Below the pieces are notes generated by a model, which worked only from the letters and a program-made list of their open reading frames with translations, did not search any database and was not told the origin of the DNA. DNA of 6,881 nucleotides from the NCBI GenBank assembly GCA_002455605.1, contig DKLE01000190.1:1-6881 (forward strand), in the 5' to 3' direction. Every line of letters starts with the position of its first letter. Within the stretch, counting starts at the first letter, position 1. Shown here one piece after another: positions 1 to 6,881 of this stretch. The translations under genes and the position numbers were made by a program. Source of the DNA: Firmicutes bacterium UBA6648. GTDB lineage: Bacteria; Bacillota; Clostridia; Peptostreptococcales; Anaerovoracaceae.

Positions 1-2714
1 TAGAAGCTTTGAACAATGAAGCCCGGAATAAACTGGTTAAAAGCATTGAGGAAATTAATCTGCTTGTAAATGAAGGAAAGCTGAAAGAAGAGCGGCTGGC
101 TTCCATGGAAAAAGATGAAGCGAGACTAAACAGTGAATTAGAAGGCTTGGAGCAAAAACAGGAGAAGGAGCAGCAAAATTTACAGCAGCTTATCAAAACA
201 AAAAACGATATTGATAGGAAGGCAGCAGAATTAAATGAACAGTTGAGAGAAAAAATTGATTCTTATTCGAAACTGATTTCAGAACAAACTGCGGCTTCAG
301 CCAAGATAGATAATGATAAAAATAGTTTATTTAAAATACACAGTCATATAAGTGCCAAGAAAAGTGAAATCAACAGCCTGGAAAATTTAAAAAATACGTT
401 GCAAAGGCGCAAAGAGCTTTTATTGTCAGAAAAAGATTCAGCGGAAAATCATAATGATGATATTTTGGCGGAACAAAGAGAAGCAATAAGCGCAAGAGAC
501 AGACTGCAGGTTCAGTTTACAAATATTCAAGAAGAATCAAAGAGAGTAAAAGAAACATATCAATCCGCCGTTTTAGAGGAAAAGGAATTAACTAAAAAAA
601 CGGAGGATATACGAATTGCCATCGGTCAGCTTTCTGCCCGTAAGAAGACTATTGAAGAAATGGAAAGCAATTATGAGGGCTATAACTATGCTGTAAAGTA
701 TGTTATGAGAAACAGTTTCCGGGGCGTGCATGGGGTTGTTGCCGATTTAATTGATGTCCCCAAGGGGTATGAGGTAGCTATTGAAACAGCCTTGGGAGCA
801 TCCATGCAGAACATAGTTTGCCAGTCGGATGAGGATGCACAAAATATTATCAAAGCGTTAAAGGCAAATAAAGCAGGTCGTTTGACCTTACTTCCTATCG
901 GGTCTATTCGAAGCAATGTCTATAACCCGGACAGCAGCTTAAAAAATGCGTCGGGATTTCAAGGTTTGGGAGTAGACTGTATAGAGTTCGACACAAAATA
1001 TAAAAACGTCATGGAATATCTGCTGGGACGAGTTGTTATTGTAGATACTTTGCAAAATGCAGTCAGACTATCAAAGCAGGTTTCCGGCGGATTGCGGTTT
1101 GTAACGCTGGAAGGAGAAGTAATTAATTCCGGCGGAGCCATTACAGGAGGTACGTTCAAAAACAGTACGGCTAACCTTTTGGAAAGAAAAACCGAGGTTA
1201 CGGCCTTACAGGAGAAATTGCAACGGGCTGTTAAGGAAAGGGACAAGCTGACAGAAGAGCTGTCTCAAGTTAAAGATAAGATAGTCAATTATTCCACGGT
1301 GATGCAGAAGCTGGAAAAACAGCTTCGGGAAACAGAGCTGGAGCTGCTTTCTTCAGAGAACCGGATTTCATTATTTGATGGCAATATTAAAGACTTGGCA
1401 GAAGGCGAAAATAAGCGTCAAAGAGAGCTGGACAGCATCCAAAGTGAACAAAATTCAGCTGAAAGCATGATTGAGAAGCTAAATGAAGAAATAGAAGCGG
1501 GAATGGATCAGATTAAAGCTCTGGAAGCTGAGATTGACAATCAGATGGCGGAGCTGGAACAACGGAAAAATAAAGTGGAGGAAGGCAATGAAAGCATCAC
1601 CAGAGCCAGAATTGATGTTAATGCCTGTGAAAGTGAAAAAGCTAATGTAGACGCTTTGGTTGGTCGGATTAATCTTTCTCTTAAAGAAATAAATGAGGAT
1701 GTTCAAGTGAGAGTGCTTTCCTTGCAAAAGTTGAGAGAAGACCGAGAATGCTTGGTGAATGCAGCCACAAACGGCATTTCCATCAAAGAGAAGGAAGAGG
1801 CTCGAACTGCTCTGGAAAATTATATTGAAGAAATCAGCCAAGAGCGAGGAGAGCTGGCTAAGCTGCTGAATGACAAATCCGGTGCCAGAGATTCCATAGA
1901 AGAAAAAGTGAATTCCTGTCAAACTCAGAAATATGAGCTGGAGATAAAGAAGGCTAAAAATGAGACACAGTTAGATTCCTATAAAAATAAGCTGTGGGAT
2001 GAATTTGAGGTTTCCTATTTACAGGCTATTGAATTTAAGAAAAAGGAATTCAATATGAATGAAGCTGTTAAGAGCAGCAGAGAAATCAAAACTAAAATAA
2101 AGTCTCTGGGAGAGGTAAACATCGGGGCTATTAAGGAATATGAAACCGTCAGTGAACGATATGAATTCTTATCCGGTCAGAGAGCCGATATTTTAGGAGC
2201 CATGAATTCTCTGAAACAGATCATTGATGATATGGACAAGACCATTCGTATTAAATTTAAGGAAACATTTGATATGATTGTCGTTAATTTTGAAAAGGTT
2301 TTCCAGGAGCTGTTCGGAGGCGGTCAAGCTATGCTCAGGCTAGAGGATGAGATAAGACCGTTGGACTGCGGTATTGAGATTATAGCACAGCCTCCGGGAA
2401 AGAAACTTCAGAACATAAATCTCATGTCCGGCGGTGAGAAAACCATGACTGCCATAGCATTGATGTTTGCAGTACTTAAGGCAAAGCCTACTCCGTTTTG
2501 TATTTTAGACGAGGTAGAGGCTGCTCTGGACGATGCAAATATTGAACGCTTTGCAGGTTACTTAAGAAATTTTGATAATATACAATTTGCTTTAGTTACC
2601 CATCAGAAGGCTACTATGGAGCATGCAGATGTGCTGTATGGAGTGACTATGCCCGAACAGGGAATATCCAGGGTATTATCATTAAAGCTGGGAGACAAAA
2701 TCGATTTAAATTAA
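1..2714 (+). CDS. smc: Chromosome segregation/condensation ATPase Smc, 5'-truncated by the window edge
   Basis: Smc is the core of the bacterial condensin (Smc-ScpA-ScpB), an ATP-driven dimer that organises and helps segregate the chromosome. About 903 codons are visible against roughly 1,185 in the family, so the N-terminal Walker A head and the start of the first coiled coil lie upstream. The frame is open to the left edge (first full codon GAA at 3), so the TTG at 9 is not the start. Visible order: charged, heptad-like coiled coil to about 677; globular hinge at about 678-1155, ending in the conserved Gly-rich GGAITGG (1131-1151); returning coiled coil to about 2100; then the C-terminal ATPase head from SLGEVNIG (2103). 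The head shows FGGGQA, the ABC signature MSGGEK (2424-2441), Walker B/D-loop ILDEVEAALDD (from 2502; catalytic Glu at 2511) and the THQK switch region. The signature has Met where Leu is usual. ftsY follows after 29 bp, as in many Firmicutes. Identification is secure. Confidence 0.97.
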   Translation, partial: EALNNEARNKLVKSIEEINLLVNEGKLKEERLASMEKDEARLNSELEGLEQKQEKEQQNLQQLIKTKNDIDRKAAELNEQLREKIDSYSKLISEQTAASAKIDNDKNSLFKIHSHISAKKSEINSLENLKNTLQRRKELLLSEKDSAENHNDDILAEQREAISARDRLQVQFTNIQEESKRVKETYQSAVLEEKELTKKTEDIRIAIGQLSARKKTIEEMESNYEGYNYAVKYVMRNSFRGVHGVVADLIDVPKGYEVAIETALGASMQNIVCQSDEDAQNIIKALKANKAGRLTLLPIGSIRSNVYNPDSSLKNASGFQGLGVDCIEFDTKYKNVMEYLLGRVVIVDTLQNAVRLSKQVSGGLRFVTLEGEVINSGGAITGGTFKNSTANLLERKTEVTALQEKLQRAVKERDKLTEELSQVKDKIVNYSTVMQKLEKQLRETELELLSSENRISLFDGNIKDLAEGENKRQRELDSIQSEQNSAESMIEKLNEEIEAGMDQIKALEAEIDNQMAELEQRKNKVEEGNESITRARIDVNACESEKANVDALVGRINLSLKEINEDVQVRVLSLQKLREDRECLVNAATNGISIKEKEEARTALENYIEEISQERGELAKLLNDKSGARDSIEEKVNSCQTQKYELEIKKAKNETQLDSYKNKLWDEFEVSYLQAIEFKKKEFNMNEAVKSSREIKTKIKSLGEVNIGAIKEYETVSERYEFLSGQRADILGAMNSLKQIIDDMDKTIRIKFKETFDMIVVNFEKVFQELFGGGQAMLRLEDEIRPLDCGIEIIAQPPGKKLQNINLMSGGEKTMTAIALMFAVLKAKPTPFCILDEVEAALDDANIERFAGYLRNFDNIQFALVTHQKATMEHADVLYGVTMPEQGISRVLSLKLGDKIDLN

Positions 2715-2743
2715 AAAATAGTGAATATTAAGAGGAGATATAG

Positions 2744-3640
2744 ATGTTATTTGAAAAGCCAAAAAAGTCGTTTTTCGGTAAATTGTCTGAGAAATTTTCG
2801 GAAGTTTTTTTGGGAAGAACAGTTGATGAAGAGCTTCTTGAAGAATTGGAAGAAGTATTAATTACTTCTGATATAGGCATGGAAACTACCATGAAAATTA
2901 TCGGACAGCTTAGAGAGGATGTCAGAAAGCAGGGACTTACAACGGAGCAGCAGGTCAAAGACAGAATCATCAGTATAGTAAAAGAACTCATGGATAAAGG
3001 TGAAAAACATCAGCTTTGCCAGGAAACTCCCCTTGTCATACTGATGATAGGTGTTAATGGAGGAGGAAAAACTACCTCTATTGGGAAGCTGGCTAATAAA
3101 TTTAAACAGGAAGGAAAGTCTGTACTCCTTGCTGCTGCGGATACTTTCCGAGCGGCGGCAGGAGAGCAGCTTGAAATTTGGGGACAGCGGGTTGGAGTCA
3201 ATGTAATCAGCCATCATGAAGGCGCAGATCCTTCTGCAGTAATATTTGATGCCATTCAGTCTGCAAAGGCTAAAGAGGCAGATATTTTGATCTGTGATAC
3301 GGCAGGCAGAATTCAGACTAAGAAAAATCTAATGAATGAGCTGGAGAAAATGAATAAAATCATTGGGAGAGAATACCCGGAAGCTGCCAGAGAAACCTTG
3401 CTGGTTCTGGATTCTACTACAGGAAAAAATGCGGTATCCCAGGCAAAAGAATTTGGTGAGATCGCAGATATCACCGGAATAGTACTGACAAAGTTAGATG
3501 GCACCGCTAAGGGCGGTATTGTTATAACCATAGCAGATGAATTTAATATGCCGGTCAAATTTATTGGTGTGGGTGAAGGAATGGATGATTTAAAAGAATT
3601 TGATCCGGAGGAATTTGCAGGAGGTTTGTTTAATGAGTAA
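2744..3640 (+). CDS. ftsY: Signal recognition particle receptor FtsY (SRP GTPase)
   Basis: FtsY docks SRP-ribosome-nascent chain complexes at the cytoplasmic membrane; its GTPase forms a symmetric complex with that of Ffh. The protein has 298 residues, a compact Gram-positive form with no long acidic A domain. The N-terminus (FFGKLSEKF, about 10-18) looks amphipathic and could bind lipid. An N domain (about 20-90) contains LLEELEEVLITSDIG. The G domain shows the P-loop GVNGGGKTT (103-111), the insertion-box region DTFRAAAGEQL (133-143), DTAGR (185-189), the guanine-specificity motif TKLDG (249-253) and GVGEGMDDL (275-283). The FtsY-type C-terminus FDPEEFAGGLF and the lack of an M domain exclude Ffh. 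The ATG at 2744 is supported by AGGAG at 2733-2737, six bases upstream. The 3' end overlaps der by 8 bp. It is probably co-transcribed with smc, since no terminator or clear promoter was seen in the 29-bp gap. Confidence 0.97.
   Translation: MLFEKPKKSFFGKLSEKFSEVFLGRTVDEELLEELEEVLITSDIGMETTMKIIGQLREDVRKQGLTTEQQVKDRIISIVKELMDKGEKHQLCQETPLVILMIGVNGGGKTTSIGKLANKFKQEGKSVLLAAADTFRAAAGEQLEIWGQRVGVNVISHHEGADPSAVIFDAIQSAKAKEADILICDTAGRIQTKKNLMNELEKMNKIIGREYPEAARETLLVLDSTTGKNAVSQAKEFGEIADITGIVLTKLDGTAKGGIVITIADEFNMPVKFIGVGEGMDDLKEFDPEEFAGGLFNE
3619..3625 (+). promoter_or_regulatory. Ribosome binding site of der, inside the end of ftsY
   Basis: AGGAGGT, a near-perfect anti-16S match, lies within the last codons of ftsY and ends seven bases before the ATG at 3633. 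It decides the der start: the in-frame TTG at 3600 would add eleven residues (MIRRNLQEVCL) that do not look like Der, whereas the ATG gives MSKPLVAVVGRPNVGKS, the expected N-terminus. Confidence 0.85.
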
Positions 3641-4958
3641 ACCGTTAGTGGCCGTAGTCGGCAGACCGAATGTAGGAAAATCTACATTTTTTAACAGGGT
3701 GGTGGGAAGACGCGTTTCTATAGTGGAGGATACTCCCGGCGTTACCCGCGACAGAATTTATGCGGAGGCTGAGTGGTGCGGCACTCATTTTGCGCTGATT
3801 GATACGGGAGGTATCGAACCGAATACCAGTGATGTTATATTGGCACAGATGAGAGAACAGGCAGAAATTGCTATGGACACTTCAGATATAATTTTGTTCA
3901 TGGTGGATGGAAAGGATGGTCTCACCCATGCGGATACAGAAGTTGCCGGTATGCTGAGAAGGACGGGAAAGCCTGTTCTTGTTATTGCTAATAAGATTGA
4001 TAATCCCAAAAATGTTCCGGATTATTTCTATGATTTTTATGAATTGGGCTTGGGTGAAGTTTTACCTATTTCCTCTGCGAATATGCTGGGGATAGGTGAT
4101 GTGCTGGACAGAATTGTAGAAAATTTCCCTGAGGGTGAATTTGAAGACGATGATGATATAACTAAAATAGCAGTTATTGGCAAACCGAATGTAGGGAAAT
4201 CCTCTATTATCAACAAACTGGTGGGGGAAAACCGAGTAATTGTTTCTAATATTGCCGGAACCACCAGAGACTCTATCGATACTCCTTTTGAATGGCAGGG
4301 CGAGGAATTTATTCTAATCGATACGGCAGGTATCCGAAGAAAGAGCAAGGTTACGGAAAATATTGAACGTTACAGTGTTATCCGTGCGGTTGCGGCCATT
4401 GAGCGATGTGATGTCTGCCTGCTTATGATAGATGCCGTGGAAGGTATCACAGAACAGGATAAGAAGATTGCGGGAGTAGCACATGAGGCCGGTAAGGGAC
4501 TTATGGTGGTTGTAAATAAATGGGATTTAATAGAAAAAGATAATCATACCATGAAGAACTATGAAAAGGAAATCGCAAAGGAATTGCCGTTTATGTCCTA
4601 TGCTCCGGCTGTTTTTATTTCTGTTTTAACAGGACAAAGAGTAGACAATGTAATGACTATGGCTAAGAGCATCGCTGAAACCAGGGCGATGAGAGTTCCT
4701 ACAGGACAGCTGAACAGTTTAATTGCAGATGCAACTATGCTTCAGCCGCCTCCATCTGATAAGGGCAAACATTTAAAGATTTACTATGCTACCCAGGTGG
4801 GAGTAAAACCACCGCTTTTCTCTTTCCAGATTAATAAGAGAGATTTAATGCATTTTTCCTATGCGAGATATCTGGAGAATAAAATAAGAGATGCATATGG
4901 ATTTAAAGGAACTTCGCTCAAATTTGTATTCAGAGAAAAAGGCGAAAAGGAAGAGTAA
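3633..4958 (+). CDS. der: Ribosome assembly GTPase Der (EngA), two tandem GTPase domains
   Basis: Der is an essential GTPase of 50S ribosomal subunit maturation, unusual in having two consecutive G domains. The 441-residue length is normal. G domain 1: P-loop GRPNVGKST (10-18), PGVTRD (35-40), DTGG (57-60), NKID (120-123) and SSAN (147-150). A short acidic linker follows (EFEDDDD, about 169-175). G domain 2: GKPNVGKSS (183-191), AGTTRD (208-213), DTAG (230-233), NKWD (295-298) and SVLTG (330-334, where SALTG is common). The C-terminal KH-like RNA-binding domain spans about 355-441 and includes the conserved QPPP and KIYYATQ segments. All nucleotide-binding motifs in both domains are intact. 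The start at ATG 3633 is set by a strong ribosome binding site and overlaps the ftsY stop by 8 bp, which suggests translational coupling. plsY follows after 12 bp. Confidence 0.97.
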   Translation: MSKPLVAVVGRPNVGKSTFFNRVVGRRVSIVEDTPGVTRDRIYAEAEWCGTHFALIDTGGIEPNTSDVILAQMREQAEIAMDTSDIILFMVDGKDGLTHADTEVAGMLRRTGKPVLVIANKIDNPKNVPDYFYDFYELGLGEVLPISSANMLGIGDVLDRIVENFPEGEFEDDDDITKIAVIGKPNVGKSSIINKLVGENRVIVSNIAGTTRDSIDTPFEWQGEEFILIDTAGIRRKSKVTENIERYSVIRAVAAIERCDVCLLMIDAVEGITEQDKKIAGVAHEAGKGLMVVVNKWDLIEKDNHTMKNYEKEIAKELPFMSYAPAVFISVLTGQRVDNVMTMAKSIAETRAMRVPTGQLNSLIADATMLQPPPSDKGKHLKIYYATQVGVKPPLFSFQINKRDLMHFSYARYLENKIRDAYGFKGTSLKFVFREKGEKEE

Positions 4959-4961
4959 GGG
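4957..4961 (+). promoter_or_regulatory. Weak ribosome binding site of plsY
   Basis: AAGGG, overlapping the der stop codon, is the best purine-rich match before the plsY ATG at 4971, with a nine-base spacer. It is clearly poorer than the sites of ftsY, der and gpsA. Translation of plsY may therefore be lower, or may depend on ribosomes finishing der 12 bp upstream (inference). Confidence 0.45.
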
Positions 4962-4970
4962 AAATCGAGC

Positions 4971-5591
4971 ATGGAAACAAAAGTGATAATTATATGTATC
5001 CTTACGGTGATCGTGTCCTATTTTATGGGAAATATTTCACCGGCTATATTAATCGGAAGATTGCATGGAATTGATATAAAAAAAGAAGGAAGCGGCAATG
5101 CCGGCACGACTAATGTTCTCAGAGTGTTAGGAAAGAAGGCGGCTGTGGCTACCTTGCTTATTGACATTTTTAAAGGTGTATTTGCAGTACTTCTGGGAAA
5201 ACTGGCGGCGTTTTACTTTTTAAAGCCTGAGGTTGCTCCATATTTGGCGATGGCATGCGGCCTGGCTGTTTTTTGCGGGCATATATGGCCTATAGCTTTT
5301 GGATTTAAGGGTGGAAAGGGTGTTGCTACCGCTTTTGGCGTGTTAATGGCAGTATCCCCTTTTTTAGGACTGGTGGAATTAGGTATCGTGATATTGGTTG
5401 TAGTTGTCAGCAGAATGGTCTCGATGGGCTCTGTAGCTGCGGCTGTGGCATTTCCCTTTGTAGCCAATTATTACGATCCCAGATATTTGGGATGGGGCTT
5501 ACTCATGGCATTAATTGTCCTCTATAAGCACAATACCAATATTACAAGATTAGTAAAGGGCGAAGAATCTAAAATTAGCTTTAAAAAATAG
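4971..5591 (+). CDS. plsY: Acyl-phosphate:glycerol-3-phosphate acyltransferase PlsY, membrane protein
   Basis: PlsY transfers an acyl group from acyl-phosphate (made by PlsX) to glycerol-3-phosphate, giving 1-acyl-glycerol-3-phosphate, the first membrane step of phospholipid synthesis in most bacteria. The 206 residues are mostly hydrophobic, with helices at about 4-24, 56-84, 90-107, 117-146, 149-167 and 172-186. The family motifs are present: GSGNAGTTN (40-48; GSGNPGATN is common), the glycine-rich KGGKGVAT (113-120), and a C-terminal HNTNITRLVKGEE (187-199) matching the HxxNIxRLxxGxE motif. SR at 147-148 precedes SMGSV, also typical. The start at 4971 puts the first helix directly at the N-terminus, as expected. 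It lies 12 bp after der and is the last gene before a strong terminator. The next gene, gpsA, makes its substrate. Confidence 0.96.
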   Translation: METKVIIICILTVIVSYFMGNISPAILIGRLHGIDIKKEGSGNAGTTNVLRVLGKKAAVATLLIDIFKGVFAVLLGKLAAFYFLKPEVAPYLAMACGLAVFCGHIWPIAFGFKGGKGVATAFGVLMAVSPFLGLVELGIVILVVVVSRMVSMGSVAAAVAFPFVANYYDPRYLGWGLLMALIVLYKHNTNITRLVKGEESKISFKK

Positions 5592-5601
5592 AAAGACATG
5601 A

Positions 5602-5636
5602 AAAATTCCCTGTTCTTTATACAGGGAATTTTAATT
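5602..5636 (+). terminator. Intrinsic terminator after plsY
   Basis: A perfect 12-bp stem, AAAATTCCCTGT (5602-5613) with ACAGGGAATTTT (5621-5632), encloses the seven-base loop TCTTTAT. The 3' arm ends in TTTT and continues AATT. It begins ten bases after the plsY stop and should end the smc-ftsY-der-plsY transcript. The 5' arm starts in a run of five A, so the structure could also terminate transcription from the other strand, though no convergent gene is present. Confidence 0.88.
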
Positions 5637-5680
5637 GCATATAGTTGGGATATCAATGGAAGAATAAATGGTAAATCTGC

Positions 5681-5709
5681 TTGGATATGGATATAAATTA
5701 TGATAAAAT
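5681..5709 (+). promoter_or_regulatory. Probable SigA-type promoter of gpsA
   Basis: TTGGAT (5681-5686) and TAAAAT (5704-5709) are separated by exactly 17 bases. A TG one base before the -10 box gives an extended -10 (TGATAAAAT). Transcription would start near 5716, leaving a leader of about 45 bases before gpsA. It lies just after the plsY terminator, where a separate promoter is needed. Confidence 0.6.
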
Positions 5710-5735
5710 TGATTACATGATTGTCTTATTATAAT
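5709..5735 (+). promoter_or_regulatory. Possible second gpsA promoter with short spacer
   Basis: A consensus TATAAT lies at 5730-5735, with TTGATT at 5709-5714, but the spacer is only 15 bases and there is no TG extension. Transcription would start near 5742, almost at the ribosome binding site, leaving a very short leader. It could be a minor second start or simply part of an A/T-rich region. Confidence 0.3.
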
Positions 5736-5744
5736 TGATTCCGT

Positions 5745-5752
5745 GAAAGGAG
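5745..5752 (+). promoter_or_regulatory. Ribosome binding site of gpsA
   Basis: GAAAGGAG ends nine bases before the ATG at 5762 and fifteen before the in-frame ATG at 5768. The spacing favours 5762, so the protein begins MDMKKIAVIG rather than MKKIAVIG. Confidence 0.75.
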
Positions 5753-5761
5753 AAAAAATAT

Positions 5762-6766
5762 ATGGATATGAAAAAAATTGCAGTAATCGGAGCAGGCAGC
5801 TGGGGTACTGCCCTTGCCATTACTTTAAGTAATAAAGGACACGAGGTAAAAATCTGGGATATAAATAAAGAACATGTGCAGGAGCTGAAAGAGAAGAAGG
5901 AGAATGTACGATACCTTCCGGGCATTAAATTCTGCGACAGGCTTCAACCGGTGGATACTATGAGTGAGGCAATAGAAGATGCCAGAATGGTTTTGTTCTC
6001 TGCACCCGCTCAGCATTTTAGAAGTGCTCTGGATAATGCACTGCCATATATCAGTCAGGATATGATTGTCGTAAACGTTGCGAAGGGAATTGAACAGAAA
6101 ACGCTTAAAAGAATGTCAGAAATTGCCCATGACAAGATGTCCAATATGAAATATGTGGCCCTGTCCGGACCATCCCATGCAGAGGAGGTGGGCTTAGGCA
6201 TGCCTACAACTGTTGTGGTGGCATCCACAGATATTAAGCTGGCCGAATATGTTCAGGATATTTTCATGACGGATAAATTCCGAGTATATACCAGCAGTGA
6301 TGTAATTGGTGTTGAACTGGGAGGTGCTCTAAAAAATATTATCGCACTGGGGGCCGGTATTTCAGACGGTATGGGCTATGGAGACAACGCTAAGGCGGCC
6401 ATGATGACCAGAGGAATCGCTGAAATAGCCAGGTTAGGAGTAAAACTAGGTGCAGACGTGCACACTTTCTCTGGGTTGACTGGAATAGGGGATTTAATTG
6501 TTACCTGTACAAGCATGCATTCAAGAAACAGACGCTGTGGTATTATGATTGGTGAAGGTATGAGTCCGAAAGAGGCCACTGAGAAAGTGGGAATGGTTGT
6601 GGAAGGAATGTTTACCACAGAAGCAGCTTATGAATTGGCTAAAAAAGAAGGAATTGAAATGCCTATTACAGAGGGGATTTATGCTGTTATTAATGATAAA
6701 ATTGATGCCAGAGATGCAGTTAATCAGTTGATGACCAGAGACAGAAAAAGTGAATTAACTTATTAA
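5762..6766 (+). CDS. gpsA: Glycerol-3-phosphate dehydrogenase [NAD(P)+] GpsA
   Basis: GpsA is a soluble enzyme that reduces dihydroxyacetone phosphate to sn-glycerol-3-phosphate with NAD(P)H, supplying the backbone for phospholipids. The 334-residue length is normal. The N-terminal Rossmann domain opens with KKIAVIGAGSWGTALA (4-19), the dinucleotide-binding glycine motif, followed by the conserved AKGI (107-110) and SGPSHAEEV (135-143). The C-terminal helical domain carries VELGGALKNI with the conserved Lys191, SGLTGIGDL (237-245) and SRNR (254-257), which line the substrate and cofactor pocket in the family. No motif is missing. It directly follows plsY, whose enzyme consumes the product. 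However, a terminator, a promoter and a 170-bp gap separate the two, so gpsA is probably transcribed on its own, with a further hairpin after its stop. Confidence 0.97.
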   Translation: MDMKKIAVIGAGSWGTALAITLSNKGHEVKIWDINKEHVQELKEKKENVRYLPGIKFCDRLQPVDTMSEAIEDARMVLFSAPAQHFRSALDNALPYISQDMIVVNVAKGIEQKTLKRMSEIAHDKMSNMKYVALSGPSHAEEVGLGMPTTVVVASTDIKLAEYVQDIFMTDKFRVYTSSDVIGVELGGALKNIIALGAGISDGMGYGDNAKAAMMTRGIAEIARLGVKLGADVHTFSGLTGIGDLIVTCTSMHSRNRRCGIMIGEGMSPKEATEKVGMVVEGMFTTEAAYELAKKEGIEMPITEGIYAVINDKIDARDAVNQLMTRDRKSELTY

Positions 6767-6803
6767 AAGTCAATTGAGGTTCTAGTAAATAGGATAGAAA
6801 GGG

Positions 6804-6854
6804 GCTCCGCTTGTATCAGACGATTTGTCTACTGCAAGAGGAGCTTATTTTTAT
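6804..6854 (+). terminator. Probable terminator (structured hairpin) after gpsA
   Basis: GCTCC-G-CTTG (6804-6813) pairs with CAAG-A-GGAGC (6835-6844): nine base pairs with one G/A mismatch, followed by TTATTTTTAT. The loop contains a small inner hairpin, AGAC (6818-6821) with GTCT (6827-6830) around GATTT. It lies 37 bases after the gpsA stop. The imperfect stem and the A inside the T-run make it weaker than the terminator after plsY. It could also be an attenuator for the gene beyond the window. Confidence 0.6.
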
Positions 6855-6881
6855 AAAGTAAGGCTATAAATAAAATAATGT

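Noticed and set aside
9..11. TTG as the start of smc
   Set aside because: The frame is open upstream to the window edge and the visible protein lacks the N-terminal Walker A head, so the true start lies outside the window.
1479..1922. 147-codon open frame on the - strand inside smc
   Set aside because: It is antisense to a well-conserved coiled-coil coding region, is Phe/Ser/Ile rich as expected from reversed Lys/Glu codons, and has no recognisable domain.
2858..3217. 119-codon open frame on the - strand inside ftsY
   Set aside because: It is antisense to the conserved N and G domains of FtsY and has no recognisable motif.
3600..3632. Extended Der N-terminus from a TTG start
   Set aside because: It would encode residues unlike Der, lies before the strong AGGAGGT, and would lengthen the overlap with ftsY. 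The ATG at 3633 fits the family start.
5683..5694. Tandem GGATAT GGATAT
   Set aside because: Only two short copies in A/T-rich promoter DNA, overlapping the -35 region; no support as an operator.
5668..5703. Eleven-codon open frame (MVNLLGYGYKL) before gpsA
   Set aside because: It has no ribosome binding site and lies across the -35 box and spacer of the predicted promoter, so it would not be on the gpsA transcript.
6878..6880. ATG at the right edge as the start of the next gene
   Set aside because: There is no good ribosome binding site at proper spacing, and only one base of sequence follows, so nothing can be assigned.

Overview
The window looks like chromosomal housekeeping DNA from a low-GC Gram-positive anaerobe, most likely a member of the Clostridia. 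The reasons are the A/T-rich codon use, strong AGGAGG-type ribosome binding sites, the sequence style of all five proteins, and two conserved Firmicutes neighbourhoods (smc-ftsY and der-plsY-gpsA). A lineage near the Anaerovoracaceae / 'Family XIII' group is a guess from gene order only. No mobile element, CRISPR array, tRNA, rRNA or foreign-looking segment was seen.

All genes lie on the + strand and cover nearly the whole window. Positions 1-2714 hold the 3' three quarters of smc (chromosome condensation ATPase), cut by the left edge. After 29 bp comes ftsY (2744-3640, SRP receptor GTPase). It overlaps the start of der (3633-4958, double-GTPase ribosome assembly factor) by 8 bp. After 12 bp comes plsY (4971-5591, acyl-phosphate:glycerol-3-phosphate acyltransferase). 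These four genes look like one transcription unit, closed by a strong intrinsic terminator at 5602-5636. A 170-bp gap then carries that terminator, a good SigA-type promoter and a strong ribosome binding site for gpsA (5762-6766, glycerol-3-phosphate dehydrogenase). A second hairpin followed by a T-rich run lies after gpsA (6804-6854), and the window ends in A/T-rich non-coding DNA before the next gene.

The genes group by function. Smc acts on chromosome organisation, FtsY on co-translational membrane targeting, and Der on 50S subunit maturation. GpsA and PlsY are consecutive steps of phospholipid synthesis: GpsA makes sn-glycerol-3-phosphate from dihydroxyacetone phosphate, and PlsY acylates it to lysophosphatidic acid. 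The two lipid genes are adjacent but appear to be separately transcribed.

I found no convincing novel system. The points worth a second look are modest: the direct joining of ftsY to der without ylxM-ffh in between, the overlapping ftsY/der junction, the insulation of gpsA from plsY, and the structured 3' end after gpsA, which has an alternative pairing.
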